From the NCBI GenBank assembly GCA_973895155.1, contig OZ316892.1:23002001-23066000 (forward strand): a stretch of 64,000 bases of DNA. Reading direction: 5' to 3'. Position 1 is the stretch's first letter; each line of letters opens with the position of its first letter. Shown here piece by piece: positions 1 through 13,200 of this stretch. The DNA is from Marsupella aquatica. Lineage: Eukaryota; Marchantiophyta. The position numbers and the translations under genes were made by a program. The notes beneath the pieces are model-generated. The model saw only the letters and a program-made list of their open reading frames with translations, had not been told where the DNA came from and made no database searches.

Positions 1-895
1 CTAGTCTATCTAGATATATATAATATAATACATGCAGCACTAATTACAGAGCAATGTCTATGGTTCAAGGGCTACTCTAATGCATACCTTGATCGTGACT
101 TTTGGAACCTTACACTAAGGTTAGGAGTGGAGGAGGTCGTCCCACTTTTGGTCTGACTAGCCCCGACTACCCGTTTTTTGAATGTGAATAGCGAAGAGGA
201 CAATAAAAAAATTATCAAAATATTTGTTTATTCATTAATATTCTTTAAAAATTAATGAAATAATAATATATTATTTTCCTTGTATGTGCACATCAGTATT
301 TTTGTGTGCACATCCATCTTCTATGCACATATGAATGTTATGGTGGGGCCATAGTGCTTATATTTTTTGAATGTAATAATTAGAAATTATTATAAAAAAT
401 TGGCATGTACATACATCATATTCATGTCATGAGTTTCTCTTATGCACATGATGACCATAGAGTTACGGTCTAGAGGCTTCACTCTAGACCTAGGCTCTTA
501 ATTATAGACTTCAGTTCGCGCTTTTATATTAAGATGGGGTCCATCAAGTAACAGTTTTCAATTTAGGGGTCCATCAAGTATATATCTCTTCATTAGGGCC
601 TCTCAAAATTTCAAAATTACTGTCACAAATGAATGGTCATAGCTTTTTCAAAGGGTTTATATAAAAGTTTTTTTTTGTTTTTTGTTTCTATAGTGACTAA
701 TGGTCATGACATAAAACCAATCTTTATGCCCAAAAATTATGGACTATGAATATGGCAAAACTTTTTGTGTCCATAACCCTTATTATAAGTTAAGGTCCAT
801 TAAATTGGGAGAGATGAATCAAAACTCTGAGCTTAGAGAGGCCCTATTATTTGATTTATGTACATGACAGCTTTGGTTTATTTCTTGCATTGCAG
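1..895. other. AT-rich upstream region of the dynein gene
   Basis: No protein-coding segment is recognisable here. The stretch is AT-rich with several short T and A runs. It ends in a good 3' splice-site-like sequence (pyrimidine-rich, TTGCATTGCAG, ending at 895), so part of it may be an intron whose upstream exon is a 5' UTR exon or lies outside the window. Several short upstream ATG-stop pairs occur between 700 and 860. Whether transcription starts inside the window is not decidable from sequence alone. Confidence 0.5.
658..667 (+). promoter_or_regulatory. Possible TATA box of the dynein gene
   Basis: TATATAAAAG is a near-perfect plant TATA box, 191 bases before the ATG at 858 and 254 before the ATG at 921. 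It is the best core-promoter match in the 5' region. In an AT-rich stretch such matches also occur by chance, and the acceptor-like site at 895 argues that a spliced leader could start further upstream. Confidence 0.3.
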
Positions 896-3800
896 TCCAG
901 CAGCAGCAGTGTTCGAATCAATGCCGCCATACATTCGACACGTTCATCGAGAACAGGCATCGATATACGCGAATTACCTTGCAAGCCCATTCTACGAAGG
1001 CAAGCCACCATGGCAGTACTCAGACGGCAGTGACCCAATTCACGCCAACGAAAATCTGTACCAAGTGGCTTTGGCTCGAGAAGCTGAACGTCGTCGACTG
1101 AAGTACCTGAAGAGATCCCTCTCGCCCAACAGTGAAAATGGAAAGAATGCTTTTCTGTACCCTGAGAACGAAAGGATTTACCAAGGAGGATCGCCGAAGA
1201 TGACGAAGGTCGTTCCTTCGAGCAAAGCTCTCGAAGATATGCGCGCGACGTGGAAAAAACCGCACTTCGATGATGATGCTGAACCCAGCACCTCGCATGG
1301 CTCTGGTCGAACGACTGGTAGATCTGGATCACAATTTGCCGTTGAGGGAGAGCTCATTCCCTGCCCACTCCACCGCGTTCTGATGGGCGACAAGCACTTC
1401 AATGCGGACAGGAGAGTGAGCGCATATGAGAAAACTCGACGTGTTAGTCTGAAGTCCTTCCCTGCTCCGCCTATCGTTGAGAGCCCGCGAAGCCGAACCA
1501 AAGCTCGCAGGACACCGCCTACCGGAACTCCGCAAGACGTTTTCTCTGCTGCAGAGAACATCCTGAAGTATGAGTATTATTTGGAGAATGGAATCGAGGA
1601 ACGATACATCACTGCACTGAATAATAAATGGCTGACAGATGCTGCGCACCGCATCGGTCACCGTTGGCAGCTCAAGCTCCCACCTGAACAGTATCACTAC
1701 GTAATGGTTCATGTGGCACTCGAGGTCAAGTATCAATATCTGTACAGCATGCGCAAGGCCATCCTTAATTATGTCTTGAAGGTGACAACCGCCTTCTTCC
1801 TTGAACAAGGCACGACCTGCCTGCCAAATAGTGAGTCATAAACGAGTTACGTGCAAATTTTCTCAGCATTAATGCATGCTCAGTAGGCAGGCACCTTATA
1901 AAACTTTAGACTGTCTGAAGTCATGTCTGCTATATTTTCCTATATGGCAAGCCGAATTGAATAATCACTCGTCTAGTTCAGAAGATGGACTGGGAAGCAA
2001 ATTGAAGATAAATGTGTTTTTCATAGACTGATGCAGACTTAATAACCATGAGCCAATTGGAAGTTTAGTATGGGATTCTCCTCAAAATGATGTACAAACT
2101 TTCATCAGGGTTCAGCAGAGCCCACTGAAAGCCAATGCAAGAGACGCGGCAAAAACTGGATTTGGTTCCCTCCTGGAAAACAAAATGAAGCAAATTGTAT
2201 ATATTTCAATTCAACTTGAAAGATCTGGGAAGTGAAGTTTGGGAGGCAGGGGGTTGTCGTAACTTTGAGAGAAATGACACATTGAAAAGGCTGTGTATTG
2301 GTTTAATGTGTAGGATCCAAAAGAGAGGAAGAGGCTTGGTCTGGAAAATTTGGATGGAGCTTTGCAAGCGTTGGCAACAGGCTTTGTCGGCAAAGCCACA
2401 ACTGTCCAAATCCTCTCTAGGCAATGGCGAGAAGCAGTTGCGCAGGCTCATGCTGAAGTTGTGGTGAGCATGTACAGGTTGAATCCTTTGGCCTTAGAAG
2501 TGATGGCACTCTGGGAAAGAGATTATGGAAGTGTTTATTTTCTCCAGGTGGAATCAGAGGAGTTCATTAGTCACTTGCCGGACGAGTTACCTATTTTTGA
2601 GATCACTCAAAAGGAGTACGCATCAAAAGTAAGGGGAGCACTATTGAAAGAGTGGCTGCTCCTGGTGCTCGACAAGCTAAAATACGCCATTCCAAAGCCA
2701 ACCATGGAAATGTTGGGATTCTATCAAGCAATGGCTGTTCTCATGTCTAACCAGATCCGAAAGCTTGCGGAGGACAGCATAATCTCCTTCGTGAAGTTCT
2801 TTGGTCAGTTCGCAAATGGTAGTTCGTACGATTGGAAACCTGCCGTTGAAAGGCCTGCTGGTGAAAAGCCGAAAATCTCTTTCGACGACTTAAGTCTCAC
2901 TATAAAGCCCGTCCCGCCTAACAAGCTGAAGCAGTTTTTTGGAAGGATACGATTTGCCTCGGAGAAGACCTCCACACAAAACAAATCTCCTCCCTTCTAC
3001 ATTACTTTGAAAAATGACTTTGGGATTTACAGGTACTTGACGCCAATTGTTGCGGACGCGTAGAATTGCTTAGTTTCAATAAAGAGAGCTTACGTTTCTT
3101 TTGTTTTGCAGGGCTAGAAACTTAGATAAGCTAAACAATATCCATTTGTTGAAGAAATAATTGAAGTCTGCCAAGTAAAATCATCTGAGCTCACATGGAT
3201 GTCGTAAATCTTAGCCGAACATTTAATGGTTCAGCTGCATTCCTTCATTTGAAGAGATTGCGGATGCCCTCCTGCGCGTGATCGACTGGGCTGTTTTCGA
3301 GAGCAGTGGTTTCATGCGCGTTGATTCGGAGCATGTAGAGCCATCACTCAGGACGTTGCAGCATATGACAATCGAAGATGAGCTTGTGCTAGTAGCCAAG
3401 AATTACATCAGGCAGGTGCTATCTCTCTCTCTGTTGGTCTAAACCCTGCCCCTAAATAAATAAAATTACAATCATCGCGGCCAATGTTTTGCATCTGTTT
3501 TTCCTATCCAGGACAGTCTCTTCTCTCGATTTGTATTTGATCGGAATTTCTCTTCAGTCATCCTGCTGAATTATGGAGGGTGCTTTCTCTTTCGCTGATG
3601 GAATAAAACAGAATGATTGAGAGTGTGTCTTGATGGTTCACTTAATTACCTTGCAGATTGTGTATGCCAATGCAAGGGGACCTCAAGAAATCATGATAAG
3701 TTTTGAGAGTTTCCTGGACTTAGCACATTTAAATGCCTATACGTATGCAAAAGAGTACCTACTGATGGATAAGCCACTAGAGGACTACAAGACTACCCTT

Positions 3801-6800
3801 GACAAATTCACGCAAAGAGCAGTCGAGGCGGAGGCGGCGAGTGCAAATGAAATCGATTGTGGTCTTGTGAGAGTTCGCGTCGAATCGTTTAAACAGTCTC
3901 TTATTGACAAAGCAAGACTTGTGAACCAGCTTCTAATTGAGCAGGTGGATTTTCTAATAACGATTATCCTTTGCTAGCCTGCCAGCCGAAAATCCACTAT
4001 CAAAGTCTCTTCTCTTCTAGGCGACGGTAAATGGTCTCAAGTTTATCATGCACAGTACATGTTTGGTGGATAGGATTTTGATTTATCCGGTGGCGTGGGA
4101 TATGCCGAGTGATCATTTAGTAGATCTTGGAATGATTTCAATAAAATTTTGCCTTTTGTTCTGTGTATCAGATTCTTGCTCAGATGACATCCGCGCATCA
4201 AGAAGTAATTGACCGACATGAGGCTATTGCACTGGCGATCTCCAAAGATCCCACGAATGCAGAGGAAGCGACAGCTCTACGAAAGTACGAATCCAACATG
4301 TCGACCGGTTGGTCATTGGTGTGCAATACAGTCATTGTTTTTCTTATTTCCTACCTTGCTGGCATCGCTATAGGAGTTCTTGTTGCCCCGTATCGAGTTG
4401 TGTCTTTTTACGTCTTCCGTTCCCAAACGTTTTCCACTGTTAGCTTTGCACAACACGTATTCGTCTATTTCTGAAGTTTGTACATCAAATCAAATCCTTT
4501 CATTTCTCCTCCAACGCAGGTTCTTCTTTGCTGCCGCAAATGAGATGGCCGTGCTGGAAAGGATATTGGAAGACAACAAGAAAAAGGAGCTTTTCCTGGA
4601 AACTGCTCAATGCAATTTACCGGAGGATGACTTCCAAAAGATGATAGGTGCACGCGAATGGCCCAAACGGATTCGTGTGGTTCTCAGTGTGCACCAGAAG
4701 AGGATCCAGGAGGAATATGACACCTACGAAGCGGCCTTGAAGAAGAAACGATCCGAATTTATCCGTCTGCTTGAAAAGTATGAATCAGGCTGGCCATTGA
4801 CACTAACGGTGTCTCGTACACGTAGCAAAGCCTTTTCGTCCAATTGTAAAGTGTCATTTTGTCTTGAAAAGTTTCATTAAATACATAAGAGAAGCTACTG
4901 TTGTGAAGCTTCTTGTCAAGGAGGATAACAGAAAATGAGTGATCAATGATTTACTTCTCTTTTACAGGGCAAGATAAATGACGAGAGCCGTGATAGAGAT
5001 AAATGAAACTGTACTTGGCTACACATCGAAAATCCTCCCTATCTGTTCTGTCCGACTTCAATAGGCAATTAAACAATGCACCACAACTTTTCGGGATTGC
5101 CACTCGGTACTAGAACAGCCTGGTCCACTTACTGACTTGTGGGTGTCCCTTTCCTGTAGCTACGGCGAAGAGATCAAGAAATTCGAGACCTACGGGGATA
5201 TTGATAAAAGTGAAGCTATTGGAAAATTGGTCAGGGTATGAGTACAAAGCATATTTATTTCTAAGTTATGTTTCTACGGAAGTCCTTTAGAAACTGGTCA
5301 GAGAGCATCGCACCAGCAAGTTAGGAAGCCTTTCGGGCATCATATGTCCATCAATTCTCAGTGCAGTCGTGAGTTTTCCGTATGGAGAGCAAATGCTCAA
5401 TCTAGTGAACTTCTCTAGGGCGTGCCCCTCCATCTTAGTATTGCTATATGACTAATTTCTGCGGTGAATAACAGGACCTGTCAAAGGGCCTGGAAACCGC
5501 TCTGGACACTGCAGAATTGGTCAATACCGAAGAAGGATATTTTGGGATGCCACCCATGCGATTTCCACAAATTCAACAGCTCACAACTGCTTTGGAACCC
5601 TACCTCAAACTCTGGAGCATTGCAGACACGTTCAAGAGATCTGAGGAAGAATGGATGATTTCTTGGCTGAACAAGCTCGACACTGAGAAGATAGAGGCGG
5701 AGGTGAAGTGAAACCATTATTAATGACAGTAGTGTCTCACTTGCCCTGTATTACCATGCTTTTTGAGGATACAACTACTGGACTCTGTTTCATTTCAGTT
5801 GTACTAACTGTGCACCAATAAGAGACCTTCAATGCTGCCTGAATTGATGACCTGGTCAACCATTTGACTTGACCCAAGAATCGACATGTACATTCCTGAA
5901 AATTTAGTTCAACGCCTTCGAAGCATTTTTGTATGATGTCATTTTTCCACCAAGAGCTAAACTCAAGCTGATCAATCATTCAGGTTATGACATGGTGGAG
6001 GACAATATTCAAGTTACAGAAAACGTTCGCAGAGAATCAGCCAGAGCCGGCAAAAGTAGCTGTGGCCTTGAAACAAATTCTAGATCGCTTCAAGGACAGT
6101 TTACCACTTTTGAAGTGCTTGTGTAATCCAGGTGAGGCCTCGAGGGTCAGCTCTACAGAATCCTAGGAACCATGTCTAAATCAAAATGATGATCAAGTTC
6201 TTTGAAGAATTTAGTATAAAGTCTACTAAATAAATGAACCACTACAAACCCAGCTATCAACTCCAAAACAGAGTATGTCCCCGAATACATAGGAAATTTG
6301 AAACAGTGGTAAACATATCTAAATTGTACTCTTTCCAAGATAAGGGCGTTCAAATTGAGGTTCAACTAGAACATAGCTTGTACGTGGGATCTTCAAAAAT
6401 ATACTAAGCTGATGTCCGTAAGGTGAGCTATTTTTAACAACAATCAAACTCTAGCGCAGTTATGCTAGGAATACATATGCTGCTTTTGTGGAAGTTGCTT
6501 GAATTCTACATTTCACTTTCTCTTTCATCATGGGGACGTCTGTCCCCTTGAACATGTTTGCCATAATATTTCAATCACGTCCATACTCAAAGCAGAGACT
6601 GTTGTTGCTCCTAAATCTTCAGTCTACCCTGTGTTGGGTTTCCATTAGGTCTTCGACCGCGCCACTTTCTTCAGATCTCACAGGTCGTGGGGTTCGAAGT
6701 TCACAATGATGACGGTACCAATTTTCGACAACTGTTGCGTCTACAGGTTGAGTCCTCCGTCCTTTGGGTATAGGGGATTGTGTGTCAAGGGTAATGGTGA

Positions 6801-9800
6801 GGGATTGGACAACATTACAGTACTGAACTACAAGTTACAGAGATCTTCTACTGCATCTTAACTTGTTGGATTTTATAAAAACAAGTCCCGAGTCATTCTG
6901 TGAGGGTTCTGCGAAACTGATGTTACTGATTCAAATATGTGCAGGTTTACTTCAATACCCTGTGGTTTCCTGTCTGTGAATGGATTTTTGCTGCTAACAT
7001 TCAGAATGTTTGCAGAAGAGTTTCTTGGTTGAATTCATAATGCACTCTCAAATTTATCTTTCGGAAGCAAACTTCAATCAGGAAGAAATATCTTAATCGG
7101 GATTAGAGCCCGATAGGTTGCGTGGATATCTAACCGCTCTATGCTTTGATGTCACAGTACTTTGCTGTTCTCATATTGCTCATCGTATCTACAGATTGAT
7201 GAGCACTTGGCCAAACTTGAGGAGATAAGCGAGTTTGCTAGCAAGGAATTTGCGCTGGAGAGGTCTTTGGATACTATGGAGGAGGATTGGAAGCCTCTGA
7301 AGTTTGAGGTAAGAACACACGTCTAATTTATGTGCACCTGAATGGAACAAATTTTGATGAGAGTACCTATAAGCATACTTTCGACATCCCCTCGAGAAGT
7401 TCAAATTGGAAATAGTGAGATATCTCACAAGCCTCATCAACTCGGTATCTCAGTCATGAACTTGAAACTTCCTCTTGCCTCCTACTGCCCAGCCACAGTC
7501 GCCGGCATCAGTGTTCATCTCTAAAGTCTGCTGGTTATCTGGTATGCTTTCGGGAATCCTCAGAGATCATCGCTTTGAAAGAAAGACGAGTGATTCGAAT
7601 CATCAATGGTCGACGGTGTTGTAACGTACAAGAGCAGTTCAAGCAATCAATTACAGGATTTCTATGATCAGCTCCTCTCGATGAAAATCACATATTTGTC
7701 ACTAACCTGGCTTCAAACCTGGCAAAATTTGGCAGTACTCTTTATACAAAAACACTGGCGCCAACATCTTGAAAGGTGGACCTATAGAAGAGGCACAGCT
7801 AATGCTAGATGAGCATATTGTCAAGACACAAAATATGTTGGCATCTGCTTTCGCTGCTCCCTTCCAACAACGTCTCGAAACGTGGCTGGGAAAGGTCAGC
7901 TAACCTGTAATCATGTCAGCTTACGAAAATTAAGCTAGATTCTGTCTTCTAAAGAGCATGCAACGCATGTGTTGCTCATTCGAGGTTTGGAGAAAATGAT
8001 TCTAGGTATGAATTTCAATATAGTAGGAAATTGTCGATGACCGAATAGTTAAAGAAACTAGATCTACTCGAACAAGTGCAAGTAATGCTAAAGTGGACGG
8101 TGTAGCGCTATTCTCAGTGTTGTTGGGCATAGGTTTTGCTTCGTACTCCACGACGATTCAAGAAGATTCCTTCCACTCCCCTAATACAAGACCAACGGTG
8201 GAAATTGCAGATAACTCTGTTGCAGAAGGTTCTGGTGGAGTGGCTGAAAATGCAGGCCTCATGGATGTACTTGGAGCCCATTTTCGGCTCAGAAGATATC
8301 CTCGAGCAGATGCCTAAGGAAGGTTCTCTGTTCCATGCGACTGATAAGGTCTGGCGGAGGATAATGACTGAGGCTGAAAAAACGGTTGTCATGCTTGATG
8401 TAAGCGACCTTATCCTACTCCACGATTTGCAAGTTTCTCATTGAGAAAAGAAGCATACAGTGAAAAGAAAAGACTAACCTGTCAAGTTCTTGACGCTCCT
8501 TGAATCAGAAGAACTTAGATACAATGATATGAAACTATTTGGGGATAACTAGCTGAGGCTGAAAATTGGCGTGCGTATATCGGTTTTCTAGACTCTATAG
8601 CACATTAATGACTCGCCGTCTTCTCATTTTCACAGGCATGCAACATACCCAATCTCCTCGAAGATTTAAAGGCTAGCAATGTTAGTTTGGATGCTGTACA
8701 TAAAGGATTAAATCACTACCTTGAGACAAAGCGTCTTGCCTTCCCACGGTTCTACTTCTTGTCGAATGACGAGCTTCTCGAGATTTTATCAGAGACGAAG
8801 GACCCTCTGAGGGTTCAGCCTTTCTTGAAGAAGTGTTTTGAGGGGATCAATTCATTGGTGTTCCAGCCGAATCTGGATATCATTTCAATGGTCAGCGTCG
8901 AGAAGGAAAAAATAAACTTTACAAGGATCACAAATCCCAAATTTGCGAAGGGTAACGTGGAGAAATGGCTGCTGGAAGTCGAAAAGATGATGAGAGAGAC
9001 ATTACGGGTAACGCACACCCTGTCCATACAACAACGAACGCAGAATTAGTAGGGACGCTTTCAATGAATCTCTTCCCAGTTCTATCAAATGAATGCTGAT
9101 GCAGTCTTGGCCTGAAGTTGCATTGCTCGTACTGCATGCCTTCGGCACACTAATGTGGAAGCTTCGGAGACTTTCGTTACGGCTACAAAGCTATGATAGA
9201 ATTGAATTAGAGCAGTTGACGGTCATCGTGATAGGAACCACACTGTTGACAATTGCTTCATTCTATATAGACGAAAAGCTTCTTCTGGGACATGGCGTTT
9301 GATCAAATAATTGCTTGTTTAATACGTTGAATGGTTCAGGTGGTAGCACAGGAATCTGTTGCAGACTATGCCGTGACAGCGCGACCTCAGTGGATGCTAA
9401 AATGGCCAGGAATGTTGGTTCTTTGCGCATCGCAAACATATTGGACGAGGGAGGTGGCGGAGTCTATTCGACAGGGAGGTCACACCGGACTCGTTGCATA
9501 TGAACAGAAGTGTTCTCTTCAACTTCAGGATCTTGTCAAATTGGTAATAAACAAATCTTAAAACACTTATCATCGTGCGCGGCATGATGTCGTCAATTCT
9601 AGCTTGTCAAAGGAAATCACTCTCAGAAGGAAACATACACACACTCATGTCGTCCACCGATGCTAGTCACACTTCCGCATATTAAATATTCATCATTATT
9701 AAAGGTTACTTTGGCTTCTCCATGCTCAGCCAACTCGTACCCAATTGGATGCATTCTCATTCCGTGCTCTCACAGAATAGAGTCAAGTAGTGTGTCATAC

Positions 9801-10248
9801 ATGTTTGTTACGTACACTCTGTTACCCAATTGGATGCATTCTCATTCCGTTTCCCACAGAATAGAGTTAAGTAGTGTGTCATACATGTTTGTTACGTACA
9901 CTCTGTCACATTCACTCAGCTGCCAGCGTGCTATTACCATGACGAGCGACTTCATTTTACGAATTCAGAAGAAACTCATAATCTAGGATCGGGGTTTTGC
10001 TTCCGATTCATGTCCGATTCATGCATGTACGAAAAATTTCGGAGTTATGATAACTACAACGATTACTGGTTTCTTACGACTAGGTCCGAGGAGAGCTGTC
10101 AACTTTGGAAAGATACACAATCGGAGCTCTGTGTGTTGTAGATGTGCATGCGAGAGACGTTGTGACATTGTTGAAGACATCTGGGGTCACGAAGGACACT
10201 GATTTTGAGTGGCTCAGCCAATTACGATATTCTCTTGTAGATGGAGAG
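896..10248 (+). other. Dynein exons 1-16: tail (DHC_N) and linker
   Basis: Exons: 896-1781, 2314-3032, 3235-3415, 3657-3944, 4172-~4318, 4520 or 4545-4777, 5160-5235, 5475-5702, 5984-6131, 6649-6746, 7195-7308, 7736-7894, 8211-8399, 8636-9007, 9340-9543, 10084-10248. Family-typical sequences seen: [15 protein letters not shown] joined to DPKERKRLG across intron 1; [16 protein letters not shown] in exon 2; [16 protein letters not shown] in exon 6; [12 protein letters not shown] in exon 9; [15 protein letters not shown] in exon 10; the linker core [18 protein letters not shown] in exon 13; and [20 protein letters not shown] in exon 14. The N-terminal 200 residues (proline, serine and charge rich) are poorly conserved in the family. 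Exon 5/6 has several phase-compatible donor/acceptor pairs; ending at 4318 and restarting at 4545 gives the most family-like spacing. Confidence 0.88.
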
Positions 10249-13200
10249 GTACTTCTATCACTTTTTCACCCAAATTGATGAATGTCATCTTATAGCATTT
10301 CGCAGACTATACTCATACTTTTAATTGCTCCATGTAGCACTGGAATGTTGTATTCTTCCCATTTGCTAAAGTTGACATGATCTACAAATATTGACCTGAA
10401 TAAGAGAGGAGATTTTGAACGTAGTGAAATTTAAAGCTTCTCATGGATGTACGAGGAAGACGAACGAAGTCATTTGACGTACATCAGGTTTGTGAATGCT
10501 ACAGGTACTCGTGCTGATGGTTAATGCATGCAAGAACTACGGATACGAGTATCTGGGGAATAGTGCTCGCCTTGTGATCACCCCGCTCACTGATAGATGC
10601 TATCGTACTCTCATGGGAGCGTTGCATCTGAACTTAGGTGGTGCACCTGAAGGTCCTGCTGGTACTGGGAAGACAGAAACTACCAAGGACCTTGCCAAGG
10701 TACGGAGCTTTACAATCTTCGCTAGCAGAAAGAGAATAATGTCCTGTCCAGATTGCAGCGAAAAGACATGCGGATCGACGGAGGGAAGAAACAAACTGGA
10801 AATAGCTTCAAATTGAGTTGCTGTTAACGAAATCTCTGGTTTCGAAGCCACTAAGGGATCATTCTCCTGGATCGATAATTTGTGCAGGCACTTGCAATGC
10901 AATGTGTGGTATTCAACTGTTCAGATGGACTCGACTATCTTGCCATGGGAAAGTTTTTCAAAGGTCTGGCAGCTTCAGGGGCATGGGCTTGCTTTGATGA
11001 GTTCAACCGTATTGATTTAGAAGTGCTGTCCGTCATAGCGCAGCAGATTCTGACCATCCAGAGGGCAATAATGGCAAATCTTGTGAGATTTAACTTTGAG
11101 GGAGTAGATTTGCCTCTCATAAAGACGTGCTCTGTCTTCATCACCATGAATCCTGGGTATGCTGGGAGATCTGAGCTCCCTGACAATCTTAAAGCATTGT
11201 TCCGTCCAGTGGCGATGATGGTTCCTAATTATGCCATGATCGGGTAAGAGTTCAACTACCTTCACACCCTCTACAGCGTGATCTTAGAATCTTCGAAGAC
11301 TGCATATCTTCCTAGGATCTTGTATAGTTGCGGGTATAGTTTTCTCAAGTAAAAGAGAGTTCTATCAATCCGCCTCCATCTTCCCATCTTTGAAGACTGC
11401 AGATTTTGCGAAGAGTGTACGCTTAACGAAACATGTACAGTTTTCATCCGGGGAAAATCCTTCCTTAATTTGTTTCGAGCTCTGAGTGATTGCCTGTTTT
11501 CAATCCATCCCTCCAATTCTCCTCTCTTTCTTGTTATGTTTACAACTGGGCTTCCTGAGAAGACACACCTGCATCGGGGTCTTATAGCTCTGTTCATTTT
11601 TTAAGAAAAGACGATACTTTGTTCATGAAGTTTTTAAATTGCAGTGAAATCACGCTATACTCTTATGGATATCTCAATGCTCGGGACTTGGCGAGGAAAT
11701 TGGTCGCCACTTACCGGTTGTGCAGTGAGCAGTTGTCTTCTCAGGTGAAGCGCGCCAACATGTAGATTCGGTTTCCTAGATCTACCGTCATCTAGTCTTA
11801 CGCAACTGACACAGAAAACGTTAGTGTCCCGTGATGAACTTTCGCAAGGGAGCATGATCTGGAAAACTTCCCCTATTGCAGGATCATTATGACTACGGAA
11901 TGAGGGCAGTCATAGCTGTACTTCGAGCTGCTGGAAACTTGAAGAGAAGGTATCGTGAAGATGACGAGCTCGTGCTTATGTTACGGGCCATCCGAGATGT
12001 TAACCTGCCGAAGTTCTTGTCTCACGACATACCCCTCTTCGAAGGAATTATGTCTGACCTGTTTCCTGGCGTGGTATGGCTCTCAGCTCAGTCATATAAC
12101 CTACCTGTCATTTTTTGGGGGCAGTAGTTTTGCATGTTTGCATTGAGTGATCTCTTCCCTTCCTCTAGTACGCAGTTCACTGGAGCCTTTTCTCAATGTC
12201 AAGACAGGATGGAAACAGAGTTACTCTTGTGACGTATGGCTGCAATCCCAGACATATAAACTGACTTCGAAAATTATGTGTACTACACTCCCTCCCCGCC
12301 CGAAATTCAGCTTTGACAAATATTTCTCTACTTGAAACACAACTTCAAGAAGGTACCCTAAATGTTGTGTTCTGGCAATTTGCAGATACTGCCAGAGCCA
12401 GACTACGTTAACATCGTCAACATGATCGAGAAGAACTGTAACCTACTGAACCTCCAACCAACTGAGACCTTTGTGAAAAAGACCCTGGAGCTATACGAGA
12501 TGATCATCGTTCGGCATGGACTCATGCTAGTCGGGTTTTCCTTCGGAGCTAAAACTTGTGCCTACAAGATTCTCGCAGCCTCCTTGACGAACCTCAAGGA
12601 AGCTGGACTCAACGACGAAAACGTTTCCAAGTATGTTCATATTGACTCCCAAGCGGTGATCGTCGTTGTTTCCTATTCGAGAGAATGGTTGCATCTCTCG
12701 TTTAATGCTGTCCCTAACAATCATATCGCTCTTAATATTCACAACGAGAACAATTCGTTATGTTGCGGAATTTATAACTACGAGTTTGCAAGAGATGAAA
12801 CAGAGAATAAACTGACGAATTATCGGGACTTTTAAGTAGCGAGTTGACTACGAAAGACCAACTCAATGTAGCCTTCTGTAATAGCAATTGGTCAAATAGA
12901 TAGCATCAGCAGCAAAATCTTCAAAATCATGTGCAAACCAGAAGAAATTTGTGAGTGGCAGTGCCCCTTAACAGCTTACATTATAGTCATTGAACAATTG
13001 GAAAGGCGAAATGGAAGCCTCTCTGACCGATCGGGCTCTGTCTTGCGCTCTTGTTTAAAATGGACTTGAACAAATCTGTTTGAACTGGATGTCATGGCAG
13101 ATACAAGATCTTGAATCCCAAATCAATTACCATGGGGCAGCTTTACGGCCAATTTGATCCTGTCTCACACGAGTGGACAGATGGAGTACTGGCCACGACA

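Noticed and set aside
2462-2547. Possible 86-bp intron inside dynein exon 2
   Set aside because: GTGAGC and CTCCAG flank it, but the translation through it ([12 protein letters not shown]) fits the family and removing 86 bases would break the frame.
9660-9986. 108-codon open frame on + strand
   Set aside because: It is created by the 85-bp tandem duplication within dynein intron 15.
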